Source: Clostridiales bacterium (GTDB lineage: Bacteria; Bacillota; Clostridia; Oscillospirales; Acutalibacteraceae). Taken from it: a DNA stretch of 64,000 nucleotides. The DNA lies in NCBI GenBank assembly GCA_024690965.1, contig JAILOG010000001.1:1-64000 (forward strand). Direction: 5' to 3'. The notes under the pieces were generated by a model. That model was given only the letters and a program-made list of their open reading frames with translations. It did no database searches and had not been told where the DNA came from. Below, piece after piece: positions 24,378-32,721 of the stretch (its first letter is position 1; every line of letters begins with the position of its first letter). A program made the translations under genes and the position numbers.

Positions 24378-25403
24378 TCAATAGTCAACAGTCACTATAA
24401 ATCCGTCTTCGTTGTTGCCGCTTATTAAATAATGCGCATTTTCGGGTACATATACATTATAGCCTTTGCAATAGTAAATTTCATATGTCTTGTTTTTGTG
24501 TTTGAATTTAAGGTGTTCTCCGTCGGCTGAGTAATCTTTCAAATAATCAATATACTCTTCAAAGCAAAGGTCCTTCTCTTGCATAATTTTGGAATGAGGC
24601 AACCCAACATATCTGAAATGCCATGGCTCATAATATATTCCCGTTATTTCTTTCTTTTTGTCCTGATACCTCACCACAAAGCCGTAGTCGGGTGCGGATT
24701 CATTGAGATATTTATACTCTCCGTCTCCCGTATATTCTATGGCAATACCCGAATCATCTATAATATTGATATCCACGGCATAGCCTGAGTGATGCTCGCT
24801 GTAGCCCGGCTTTGCAACCCAATGTATAGCTTCTTCTTCGGTTTTTTCCGCTATTTCACGGTCAAAAAGGCTTTGCTGCAGTGAAAATGACCTGTATCCG
24901 CTTGTAATGTTTATATTCGAAATATTGGTTTTTTTGTAAAAATTAACAAGCAACTTGTTCATAGCCGAACAGACCTCCGGTCTGATTATAACGGAAGAAT
25001 CAGACACAGAATAGCACTGTACAGTGTTTTTTGAACTGTTATATTCAGTCATGCAATCATACATACTAACTAATGAATCACTTACATCACGGGAATAATA
25101 ATTATCAAGTCCGATAAGGACAAGCTCTCCCTCTGACAGATCGTCAAATGCCATTTTAAGGGTCTTATATCCCTCGGGAATAGACTCGCTGTCTGAATCC
25201 TCATATACAGGCTCAATTCCGTTTCCTGCTTTAAACGGGTGTGAATCGCCTTGCTTTGTATTGGTATTCGCAGTTAGGATAACGTTATATACAACAAATA
25301 GAACAAGTAGAATAACACAGAGCAACAAAACCAGATCGTACCTTTTACGCCGATTTGGATTCATATTATTATCTTCGCTTGTTTTGCTGTACTTGATTCC
25401 CAT
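24378..25403 (-). CDS. vanY: VanY-type D-alanyl-D-alanine carboxypeptidase
   Basis: 341 residues. I chose ATG 25403, which has AGAGG 7 bases upstream and lies 32 bases after a consensus -10; the longer frame would cross the promoter. A single N-terminal membrane helix (DLVLLLCVILLVLFVVYNVI) anchors an outside catalytic domain. The zinc-peptidase motifs are 'GYSEHHSGYAVDI' (SxHxxGxAxD) and 'EPWHFRYV', about residues 230-300. It trims D-Ala from peptidoglycan stems. Its role here is probably normal wall turnover, as no other van genes are seen. Confidence 0.88.
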   Translation of the reverse strand: MGIKYSKTSEDNNMNPNRRKRYDLVLLLCVILLVLFVVYNVILTANTNTKQGDSHPFKAGNGIEPVYEDSDSESIPEGYKTLKMAFDDLSEGELVLIGLDNYYSRDVSDSLVSMYDCMTEYNSSKNTVQCYSVSDSSVIIRPEVCSAMNKLLVNFYKKTNISNINITSGYRSFSLQQSLFDREIAEKTEEEAIHWVAKPGYSEHHSGYAVDINIIDDSGIAIEYTGDGEYKYLNESAPDYGFVVRYQDKKKEITGIYYEPWHFRYVGLPHSKIMQEKDLCFEEYIDYLKDYSADGEHLKFKHKNKTYEIYYCKGYNVYVPENAHYLISGNNEDGFIVTVDY

Positions 25404-25434
25404 TAACATCCTCTTTTTTAAAATCCTGAGTACG

Positions 25435-25463
25435 ATTATATCACTCAAATCATAAAAAAACAA
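25435..25463 (-). promoter_or_regulatory. Promoter of the VanY-type gene
   Basis: The minus strand reads TTGTTT, 17 bases, TATAAT. The perfect -10 sets the gene start at 25403. Confidence 0.7.
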
Positions 25464-25504
25464 CCGTTTGCTGAAAATAAAACGATACCGTACACACACA
25501 AGTA

Positions 25505-25545
25505 TAAAAACCAAGCCCCCCGGTAAATAAAAACCGAGGGGCTTG
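25505..25545 (-). terminator. Terminator after the 5'-nucleotidase gene
   Basis: The minus strand reads AAGCCCCTCGGT, a short A/T loop, ACCGGGGGGCTT, then GGTTTTTATA. Confidence 0.85.
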
Positions 25546-25577
25546 AATTATTCAGTTATCAGAACAATGAACTGCAA

Positions 25578-28055
25578 TCAAACGTGTTCGATATAAAGAT
25601 CATTATTATCAACTTCAAGTACGCTGCCAAAGTTGAAAACTAAATCTTCTGTCTTTTTGTTATTACCGTCAGAAATAATAACTCTGTTAATTGTGGAAAA
25701 GTCTGATAAATCAGCAGTGTAAACGCCGTCTTCTCCTTTAGTCATTTCGATTCCGGGAAACTCTTTGCCGGCATCTTTCATAACTTCTGCGCCCTGGTCT
25801 ACCCAGCCATAGATGTAAACTTTCTCCCAGTTGATATCTTCGCTGAGTTTAACCTTTGCGATATAATCGTCGCCTTCTTCGCTACCATTGATGATAGTGA
25901 TTCTGCCGAGACCGTAAGGATTCTTATATGTGTCAGGTAAATAATGTTCTTCGTCAACTATCTTCTGGATGTAATCCATAAGAACTTCGTTGTCGATCTT
26001 TATCTCGTCAAGAAGGATCTTGCTGCCCTTGAACATTGTGTAGCCGTCGCCGCCGTTTTTGAGCATATAGTTATGAGAAGCGAGTGTGTAAGTCTTAGTA
26101 AGGTCTAAATCTTCTTCGCCGACTTTGATATCCTTAACTCTTCTTGCGCCCTCTACTTCAATAAACTCTTTCTCTTCGCTGAGCTTAACTGTAGATTCAA
26201 TTGTCGTGTCTATTGTGTAAGTAAGACCTGAAACCTGGAGGAATCCACCACTCTCTCCGGGGCATGCAATTGCGCCGAGCTCAAGAGCGTCAGCTATTTG
26301 CTGACCTGTAACCTCTACCATGCAAGCCATGTTTCCGAAAGGATGAACATCGATAACATTCTGGAATGTGATGTCGCCTGCCATAATGTCCTTACGAACG
26401 CCGCCGCCGTTTACGAAAGCGATATCAGCGCCTGTAAGATCTTTGTATGCGTCCGCGCAGAGGTCGCCGAGGTTTGTCTCAGCTGATCTTACAATTCTGT
26501 TGCCTGATTCTGGATCGTTGATAACGAGGTCGTATCTTGATTTTGCGATTACGGAATTGAGTTTTTCTGCCAATGATTCGTTGATTTCATCAACAACTTT
26601 TTTAGTATCTTCATCTACATCAAGGAAGTCTTTTGCGTCAACCATTTCGGCTGTGATATTGCCATCGCCGTCGATTATGAGCTTACCAAGGTTTGCAAGA
26701 GCTGTACCTGTCTGTGCAAGTGTAACTTCCTCGCCGTCTTTGTTCTCTACGTCTGTTGTGTAAAGGTGATGTGAATGACCGTCGAGGAATGCATCAATGC
26801 CTTTTGTGTTAGCAATAACCTCAGCAGATGTCCAAGGTTTGCTCTCCTCATCGTCACCAAGGTGACCCATAACTACAACGATCTCTGCACCCTCAGCACG
26901 TGCAGCGTCAACAGAAGCCTGTACGTTAGCATAAAGGTCTGCGCCGTCGTTGCCCTGGCAGAAGCCGTAAATGTATTCGCCTTCTTCATTCTTGAAGTAA
27001 GAAGGTGTAGATTTCGTAAATGATTCAGGTGTTGTAACACCTACAAAAGCAACCTTTTTGCCGCCGAATTCTTTGATCTCATAAGCGTCATATACGGAAT
27101 GAGAAGCGTCGTTGCCGTCTGAATCTTTTTCTAACGCAACAAAGTTAGATGATACGTATTTGTAAGTAGCCATATCCGTAAGCTCACGCAAACGCGGAAT
27201 AGCATAGTCAAATTCGTGGTTACCGAGTGTGGCAAGGTCATAAGGAACAGCGTTCATGATCTTGATTATGTTCTCGCCCTTGGACAATGCGCCAACTGCG
27301 CCGCCCTGAACGTGGTCACCGATATCAACGAGCATAACGTTGTCATATTTTTCCTGCATAGCCTTTTTGTAAGCTGCAACACCTGCATAGCCGAACTGTG
27401 CGGATTCCAATACTTTTTCTTCCTCAGTTGCTGTGTCTTCTTCTGAAGTTTTCTCAGCTTCGGAAGCTGTATCTTCTTCTGAAGTTTTCTCAGCTTCGGA
27501 AGCTGTATCTTCTTCCGAAGTTTTCTCAGTCTCGGAAGCTGTATCTTCCTCGGTAGCTGTGTCAGCCTCAGTAGCTGTATCCTCTTCAGCCTCTACGGGA
27601 AGCTTATCAATGAGCTTAGCAATAAACTTCTGCATTGTTGTAACGTCGAGCATATTTACGTCTTCATCAAGAACAACGTTTGCTGCTTTAAGAGCTTTGC
27701 CCTCAAGTGTGATGAGCTTTGCAATGTGCTTCTGAACTTCAACAACGTCTTCCATCTTAACAAGCTCATCGCCTGTAACGTCACCGTATACTAACTTATC
27801 GGTATCGGATTCGGTGTCGGAAGAATCTGTGTTTGTGCTTGTGTCTGTCTCTGTTTCTGTCTCAGACTCAGTGTCATCTACAGTCTCTGCATACTTTTCA
27901 ACGTGGTCGATGTTGCAGTGTACGTCGTTAGTAAACAACACAACTATAGAATCAGAATCTTTTTCTGCCGATGTTTCTTCGGCAACTGCAGAAACTGCGC
28001 AGGTAGAAATTGCCATCATAGCGGCAAGAACTACTGCTAAGATTTTCTTTTTCAT
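25578..28055 (-). CDS. Secreted 5'-nucleotidase with dockerin inserted in the catalytic domain
   Basis: 825 residues from ATG 28055 behind AGGAGG. Signal peptide 'KKILAVVLAAMMAISTCAVS'. The metallophosphoesterase domain begins with 'VLFTNDVHCNID' (about 42-50), is interrupted at about residue 60, and resumes at about 215 with 'GYAGVAAYKKAM', 'VDIGDHVQGG' and 'LGNHEFDYAIPRLREL'. The interruption contains a dockerin-like pair (about 85-152: DVTGDELVKMED; a degenerate second loop ending NMLDVTTMQKFIAKLI) and an acidic Thr/Ser/Glu repeat linker. The C-terminal 5'-nucleotidase domain follows ('IRSAETNLGDLCADAY'-like, 'VNGGGVRKDI', 'NYMLKNGGDGYTMFKGS'). It should hydrolyse nucleotides outside the cell; attachment through cohesin is inferred. 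Confidence 0.9.
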   Translation of the reverse strand: MKKKILAVVLAAMMAISTCAVSAVAEETSAEKDSDSIVVLFTNDVHCNIDHVEKYAETVDDTESETETETDTSTNTDSSDTESDTDKLVYGDVTGDELVKMEDVVEVQKHIAKLITLEGKALKAANVVLDEDVNMLDVTTMQKFIAKLIDKLPVEAEEDTATEADTATEEDTASETEKTSEEDTASEAEKTSEEDTASEAEKTSEEDTATEEEKVLESAQFGYAGVAAYKKAMQEKYDNVMLVDIGDHVQGGAVGALSKGENIIKIMNAVPYDLATLGNHEFDYAIPRLRELTDMATYKYVSSNFVALEKDSDGNDASHSVYDAYEIKEFGGKKVAFVGVTTPESFTKSTPSYFKNEEGEYIYGFCQGNDGADLYANVQASVDAARAEGAEIVVVMGHLGDDEESKPWTSAEVIANTKGIDAFLDGHSHHLYTTDVENKDGEEVTLAQTGTALANLGKLIIDGDGNITAEMVDAKDFLDVDEDTKKVVDEINESLAEKLNSVIAKSRYDLVINDPESGNRIVRSAETNLGDLCADAYKDLTGADIAFVNGGGVRKDIMAGDITFQNVIDVHPFGNMACMVEVTGQQIADALELGAIACPGESGGFLQVSGLTYTIDTTIESTVKLSEEKEFIEVEGARRVKDIKVGEEDLDLTKTYTLASHNYMLKNGGDGYTMFKGSKILLDEIKIDNEVLMDYIQKIVDEEHYLPDTYKNPYGLGRITIINGSEEGDDYIAKVKLSEDINWEKVYIYGWVDQGAEVMKDAGKEFPGIEMTKGEDGVYTADLSDFSTINRVIISDGNNKKTEDLVFNFGSVLEVDNNDLYIEHV
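27436..27549 (-). repeat. 36-bp tandem coding repeat (EEDTASEAEKTS)
   Basis: Three near-perfect 36-base copies encode a 12-residue acidic Thr/Ser linker in the nucleotidase, followed by a partial copy. Repeat number may vary between strains by slippage. Confidence 0.85.
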
Positions 28056-28110
28056 TTTGGAAGTCCTCCTAAAATAAATTTTATGTGCAAAGACGATTTG
28101 CATCGGTACT

Positions 28111-28139
28111 AATATAGCACACTTTTTTGATAAAATCAA
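28111..28139 (-). promoter_or_regulatory. Promoter of the nucleotidase gene
   Basis: The minus strand reads TTGATT, 17 bases, TATATT, followed by a leader of about 50 bases. Confidence 0.65.
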
Positions 28140-28214
28140 TATTTTTTTAATTTTTATGGTATAAAAAATAAAATGGTTTACCGCCGTATTCTGTCAAATT
28201 TTATATTTACGAAC

Positions 28215-28250
28215 AAAAAGCCCTGACAAAATTTGTCAGAGCTTCCATTC
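28215..28250 (-). terminator. Terminator of the tar/licD operon
   Basis: The minus strand reads AGCTCTGACA, AATT, TTGTCAGGGCT, then TTTTG; it overlaps the last codons of tarJ. Confidence 0.8.
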
Positions 28251-29249
28251 AAATATTGTTTTAAAGGGCGTGTTTAAATCGGTAGAGAATACGCGGTATA
28301 TATCATCCAGGCATCTTACGGGAGCATCCTCGTAAACTATGCTGCCAAGCCTTCGTCTTACTCTTACGGACTGCATAAGATTAAGCGCCGTTGCAAAATC
28401 TTCTTTTCCGGAGCGGCTTGAGCCGATAAGCATAAGCCCTTTTTCCAGCAACTGTCTTGTGTTTACCGGAATTTTGTTCTCGCTGACGCCCATAAGCATA
28501 ACTGTTCCCTGGGGCTTTATGTGCTTTATGATGTCCTCTATCGCTTCTCCCGAAAACTCTCCGCCTACGCACTCAAACGCGTGGTCAAAATGAAAATTCT
28601 TCGGCAGTGAATTGTTTAAATAAGTTTTATGGGCAAATGAGAACCTGCTAAGCTTTCGCAAATTTTTACCGATAACGGTGATTTTCGCCTTCGGCATAAG
28701 CTCCCTTAACGCGCAACAGACAACGTAAGCCAAACTGCCGTCGCCCCACACCGCTATATTATCTCTGCATTCGTGCGCATATTTCGAAAGCCGTGTAACA
28801 GAATGTACAGCAACGCTCAAGTATTCGCTGAGTACAGCGTTTTGCGGCGGTATTTTATCGTAAGGCAAAAGTCTGTCGGCAGGTATATCCACAAATTCAC
28901 GCATAAACCCGTCGCAGTTGCTTGACGCAAAATGCGAGCATTCATCGTAATTTTCAAGTATGTAATCGGACGGCTTTGCGGGGATATTGGGTATGAGTAC
29001 AACTTTTTGTCCTCTTTTAAAAGTACCCGATCTGTCTGCAACTACCTCTCCGCAACACTCATGAATAAGCGCCATCGGCAACTTTTCGGATAATATGTCA
29101 CTGTTGCGCGCGCCCAAAAAATATCTTTGGTCCGCATGGCATATAGACATATACAAGGGCCGCACGATTGCATTATTAGACACGTTTATATTTGAATAAT
29201 CAATAGATATAAACTGGGGGGAAACCAGTCTGTATACATAATTAATCAC
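28236..29249 (-). CDS. tarJ: TarJ-like ribulose-5-phosphate reductase
   Basis: 337 residues. Start is GTG 29249, 8 bases after GGAGG and overlapping the end of tarI by 8 bases. It has the medium-chain zinc dehydrogenase layout: 'PLYMSICHADQRYFLG' (zinc ligand Cys region), 'LIHECCGEV', a nucleotide-binding fold 'NIAVWGDGSLAYVVCCAL' and 'GTVMLMGVSENKIPV'. TarJ makes ribitol 5-phosphate, which TarI turns into CDP-ribitol. The adjacency to tarI supports this over other dehydrogenases. Confidence 0.85.
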   Translation of the reverse strand: MINYVYRLVSPQFISIDYSNINVSNNAIVRPLYMSICHADQRYFLGARNSDILSEKLPMALIHECCGEVVADRSGTFKRGQKVVLIPNIPAKPSDYILENYDECSHFASSNCDGFMREFVDIPADRLLPYDKIPPQNAVLSEYLSVAVHSVTRLSKYAHECRDNIAVWGDGSLAYVVCCALRELMPKAKITVIGKNLRKLSRFSFAHKTYLNNSLPKNFHFDHAFECVGGEFSGEAIEDIIKHIKPQGTVMLMGVSENKIPVNTRQLLEKGLMLIGSSRSGKEDFATALNLMQSVRVRRRLGSIVYEDAPVRCLDDIYRVFSTDLNTPFKTIFEWKL

Positions 29250-29958
29250 TTTCGGCTCCTCCGGTGGCAAGATATTGAGCTATATTGTAATCGTTCACCG
29301 TAGTAATTTTAATATTTGAAACCTCGCCCTGTACAAGCTTAACTTCTTCGTTGTTCATTACAAATATATTGCAGGCATCTGTAAGAACAAGCTTTTGGCT
29401 GTCGCTTAAGCGCGCATAAAGCTCTTTAAGCTTTTTTATGTTAAAGCTTTGCGGAGTCTGCCCCTGATACATATATATACGGTTAGGTATGTCGGAAATT
29501 ATATCGTTTTTATGAGAAACAACAATGGTATCCGTTGCGGGGACGACAGTATCGCAGGCGCCGTATTTAAGCGCCGCCTCAATATTATCCTCAATTATTC
29601 TCAGCGTTACAAACGGTCTTACGGCATCGTGAGTAACGATTATGTTTTCGTCATTTTCACCGTACTCTTCTTCTATGCCTGCAATTATGTTAAATATGGT
29701 GTCGTTACGGTTTTCGCCGCCGATAACCACCTTTATGTTTTCCTCGGAAAGATCGTAGTTATCCAGCAGGTCGTTCATATAAGAAGCCCATGTGGGATTT
29801 ATCCCCACAAATACAGCGTCAAACTTACTGCAGGTGAGCATTTTTTCTATTGTATGAATAATTATGGGCTTGTCATCAAGAGGCAAAAACTGCTTCGGCA
29901 TAGAGGAAATGTGCATTCTTGTGCCGAATCCGCCCGCAAGCACTGCGCCGAATATCAT
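29242..29958 (-). CDS. tarI: TarI-like D-ribitol-5-phosphate cytidylyltransferase
   Basis: 238 residues from ATG 29958 behind AAGGAG. It begins 'MIFGAVLAGGFGTRM', then 'MPKQFLPLDDKPIIIHTIEK', 'VTHDAVRPFVT', 'TDTIVVSH' and 'QTPQSFNIKKL', all marks of the IspD/TarI cytidylyltransferase fold. With tarJ directly downstream, CDP-ribitol synthesis is more likely than the isoprenoid reaction. It overlaps licD by 4 bases. Confidence 0.88.
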   Translation of the reverse strand: MIFGAVLAGGFGTRMHISSMPKQFLPLDDKPIIIHTIEKMLTCSKFDAVFVGINPTWASYMNDLLDNYDLSEENIKVVIGGENRNDTIFNIIAGIEEEYGENDENIIVTHDAVRPFVTLRIIEDNIEAALKYGACDTVVPATDTIVVSHKNDIISDIPNRIYMYQGQTPQSFNIKKLKELYARLSDSQKLVLTDACNIFVMNNEEVKLVQGEVSNIKITTVNDYNIAQYLATGGAESD

Positions 29959-30851
29959 TTTGGTACTCTCCTTTGAGAACAATTATTTTTTATTTTTCTG
30001 TCGTATTCATCACAACCTTTTTTTAAGTCACAAAATATTACGTCGTGATGCGGTACTTGCTTTTCTTTCGGAGGCATCTTCATATAGTCGCCGAAAGCTA
30101 TGGTAAGGTAATCATCGTAACCGATAGGCAAAGGCATTTTGTAGCCTTCAAAATCTTTCAAAACAACATCCATAAAATCTTCTTTTGGGTATTCGTTTTT
30201 CATATACCCTGGTCCCGCGCAAAGCTCAGTTATATAGTCGCATTTATCAAGAGGATATTTACTCATTTTTTTCTCGGCGAATCTCCACAGCTTATAACGC
30301 AGTTTTTTTGAGGGTACTACCGCTAAAAGAAACTTGCTGCCGAAAGCCAACATCTTTCCGTGGTTAACGGGAACGGTTTGAGCCCTGTAAAGCGAATAGA
30401 TCATCGCCCACATCTTCTGAAATTTACGCTTATATCCCGAGGGGCAGCCGTCAAGCGGGAATATATCCATAACAAGCCCGTGCGGCACGTCTAATTCCGC
30501 CTGATAATCTTTTATACAGGTTGCGCCGGTATCTACAAGAGTCGCAAAAATATTACCTGTGAACATTTTATCGTCGGTTTGCAGAAGCTTGTATCTTGTT
30601 TCGTTTTCTTCCTGCTTCCACAGCTTCAAAAAAGCTTCATAATCATTACGAAGCATAAAAACGTCTATATCGTCATCCCACGGAACAAAACCCTTGTTTC
30701 TTAATGAGCCTATACAGCAACCTCCGCAAAAGCAGAACATCAAATTGTGCTTTTCGCAAAAGTCTTTAAAATAAATTAGCGTATCAAGCTCTTTTAGCTG
30801 AAGCTCTCGCAGTTCCTCAGGTGAAAAAACATATTTTCTTGATTTTTTCAT
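29955..30851 (-). CDS. licD: LicD-family phosphotransferase
   Basis: 298 residues from ATG 30851 (residue 7 of the longer frame; the ribosome site is weak). The LicD core is 'CFCGGCCIGSLRNKGFVPWD' followed by DDIDVFM at about 38-66. LicD proteins move phosphocholine or a related group, or polyol phosphate, onto glycans. Together with tarI and tarJ it points to wall or capsule polymer decoration by ribitol phosphate. Confidence 0.85.
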   Translation of the reverse strand: MKKSRKYVFSPEELRELQLKELDTLIYFKDFCEKHNLMFCFCGGCCIGSLRNKGFVPWDDDIDVFMLRNDYEAFLKLWKQEENETRYKLLQTDDKMFTGNIFATLVDTGATCIKDYQAELDVPHGLVMDIFPLDGCPSGYKRKFQKMWAMIYSLYRAQTVPVNHGKMLAFGSKFLLAVVPSKKLRYKLWRFAEKKMSKYPLDKCDYITELCAGPGYMKNEYPKEDFMDVVLKDFEGYKMPLPIGYDDYLTIAFGDYMKMPPKEKQVPHHDVIFCDLKKGCDEYDRKIKNNCSQRRVPK

Positions 30852-30867
30852 TAAATCACCGTGTAAC

Positions 30868-30896
30868 ATATTAACACAAAATTATATATTTAACAA
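30868..30896 (-). promoter_or_regulatory. Promoter of licD-tarI-tarJ
   Basis: The minus strand reads TTGTTA, 17 bases, TAATAT, ending 16 bases before the licD start. Confidence 0.5.
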
Positions 30897-30904
30897 CAGT
30901 TTTT

Positions 30905-31915
30905 TTAATTATTTGATTTGTGCCTGCTTCTCCAAACGGGCATATAGATAACACCTATCAGTGTTCCCGCGCCGTATGCCAAATGAAGCATCAAAAATAT
31001 AAAAGGCAATAGAAAATACGCGGGATAAATTTTTTCCGAAGAAACAAAAGCGGAAACGGTAATTGCCAAATCAAAAGTCAAATATGCAGCCGCAAGCAGC
31101 AAAAGCGGTATGGGACTGAAAAACAGCGCAAGCAATACAGAAAATACAATTGCCATCACAAATGCAAGCGGCACAAAATGGAATATTGAAAAGCACTTCG
31201 GGCAAACGCCGAGAGTAAGACCTATCCAATAGCCGTTTTTATATTTCTGGGCAGCAATTTTTTTTATAGAGCTTCTCACCTTTTGTTTTGAGCGAATCTG
31301 AGGGTAATAACAAAGCTTATAACCGTGAGAGCGAAGTCTGTAAGCAAATTCGTTATCTTCGGTTCTCCCAAGACGTTCATCATATAAGCCGCAATTATCA
31401 AAAACCTCTTTTTTTACCGCCATATGGAAAAGAGAGGGCATATATGTTTTTTCTTTGTGTTCCCGTCTGTAAGCGGCAAATGAGCTTCCGAACATACTGC
31501 TTTCAGCCAAAAGCAGCGTTTTTTGCATGGGCGTATCATCGTGCGTAACGCAAGGGCGGTATCCTCCGCAAACGTTTTCTCCGCTTAAAATGCACTCTGC
31601 CGTTTTGCTCAAGAAATCCGGTGATATGCCCGCGTGCGCGTCTACCCTTACATATACGTCGCCCGTCATATTCTTTATGGCGGTATTGCACCCGACCGCT
31701 AAGTTTGAACGGTCAATTGAAATAAGCATTGAATTAAAAAAATTATTTTCCGATAAAAATTTTTGCATAATGGCTTTTGTATTATCGGTTGAGCCGTTGT
31801 CTATAAATATTATTTCCGTTTTTTCCCTCGGATAATCCTGATTCTTAATATCTTTAAGCAAATCCGGTAAAAACTCCTGCTCGTTATAAGCAACTACACA
31901 CAAAGATATCAGCAT
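30905..31915 (-). CDS. Family 2 glycosyltransferase with C-terminal membrane helices
   Basis: 336 residues from ATG 31915, overlapping the preceding gene by 7 bases. GT-A core: 'SLCVVAYNEQEFLPDLLKDI', 'IIFIDNGSTDNTKAIMQKFL', 'DVYVRVDAHAGISPDFL', 'GLYDERLGRTEDNEFAYRLR'. Three or four hydrophobic helices fill the last 100 residues. This resembles ExoA/succinoglycan-type transferases making surface polysaccharide. Acceptor unknown. Confidence 0.85.
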   Translation of the reverse strand: MLISLCVVAYNEQEFLPDLLKDIKNQDYPREKTEIIFIDNGSTDNTKAIMQKFLSENNFFNSMLISIDRSNLAVGCNTAIKNMTGDVYVRVDAHAGISPDFLSKTAECILSGENVCGGYRPCVTHDDTPMQKTLLLAESSMFGSSFAAYRREHKEKTYMPSLFHMAVKKEVFDNCGLYDERLGRTEDNEFAYRLRSHGYKLCYYPQIRSKQKVRSSIKKIAAQKYKNGYWIGLTLGVCPKCFSIFHFVPLAFVMAIVFSVLLALFFSPIPLLLLAAAYLTFDLAITVSAFVSSEKIYPAYFLLPFIFLMLHLAYGAGTLIGVIYMPVWRSRHKSNN

Positions 31916-32703
31916 GACCCGTCTCCCCTATCTCCGGGATTTGCGGACGCAATGCTATGCTTTGCCAAAACTGCGGATACAAGCGAAAACACCGGCATTG
32001 TATAAAGTAAAGGGAAAACGAGAAGCGACAAAGCGATTAAATGTACCATATGTACCAAACATCCAAAAAATTTATTCTTTTCAGACCTTGCAAGCATAAC
32101 AGATGCTTTAACACACTTATTAAGGGAATTACAGTTATTTTCTACCGCAAGGTATGTAACGTATACATACCTGAACATATACAAAATGAATATGATTATA
32201 ACGCAGGCGGTCAAAATTGAATATATTACATTTGTTAAACTGCCGACTTCCGGGTTTTGGATACTGAAAGACAGCGTTACTGCAGCAAAATATACAGCCC
32301 TTTCCACACTGAAAACCAGAGCGACACCTATAAGCACCCTTAAAACCAACCCTGAATACACCTTAACCGAGCCTTTGATAAGTTTTAAGTCGGAATAGTA
32401 ATAGAACAGATCGCTTATGTCAGCACTGTAACCTTTAGAGAGCATAACTGTCATTCTTTTGTACCCCAGTCTGAGAGGGAAAGACGCAATTACACTTACT
32501 AAAGCAAGAACGCCAAAAGCAATAACGGGGATGACATCGGGGCTGTTGTCAAACACGCCCTGTGCGCAAATTAAAACACAATAAACAAGCAAAGCCGATA
32601 TCATAGTGCATGACAGTTTCATTACGTATGCCGTGGCAAACAAAGCGCCGTTGCCGCAAAACACAGCCTTTGCCTCGGAAATTACTTTTTTTGCCGCCTC
32701 CAT
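31909..32703 (-). CDS. Multi-pass membrane protein, DUF975-like
   Basis: 264 residues from ATG 32703 behind CGGAGG. Six likely membrane helices with a cytoplasmic stretch 'RLGYKRMTVMLSKGYSADIS' and DLFYYY, which matches the DUF975-type pattern of membrane proteins. The function is unknown. It is cotranscribed with pepV upstream and the glycosyltransferase downstream. Confidence 0.7.
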   Translation of the reverse strand: MEAAKKVISEAKAVFCGNGALFATAYVMKLSCTMISALLVYCVLICAQGVFDNSPDVIPVIAFGVLALVSVIASFPLRLGYKRMTVMLSKGYSADISDLFYYYSDLKLIKGSVKVYSGLVLRVLIGVALVFSVERAVYFAAVTLSFSIQNPEVGSLTNVIYSILTACVIIIFILYMFRYVYVTYLAVENNCNSLNKCVKASVMLARSEKNKFFGCLVHMVHLIALSLLVFPLLYTMPVFSLVSAVLAKHSIASANPGDRGDGSC

Positions 32704-32721
32704 AAATACCTCCGGGAATAA

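Noticed and set aside
24378-25403. Vancomycin-resistance cluster
   Set aside because: Only a VanY-type carboxypeptidase is present; no vanHAX or sensor genes lie nearby.
27436-27549. CRISPR-like direct repeats of 36 bp
   Set aside because: The repeats are contiguous without spacers and encode a protein linker in frame.
27433-27735. Ser-rich plus-strand frame opposite the nucleotidase linker
   Set aside because: It is the antisense of a 36-bp coding repeat; low-complexity frames opposite Thr/Glu-rich linkers are expected.
29242-29958. IspD of isoprenoid synthesis
   Set aside because: Direct overlap with a TarJ-like dehydrogenase and with licD favours TarI, although the fold alone cannot separate them.
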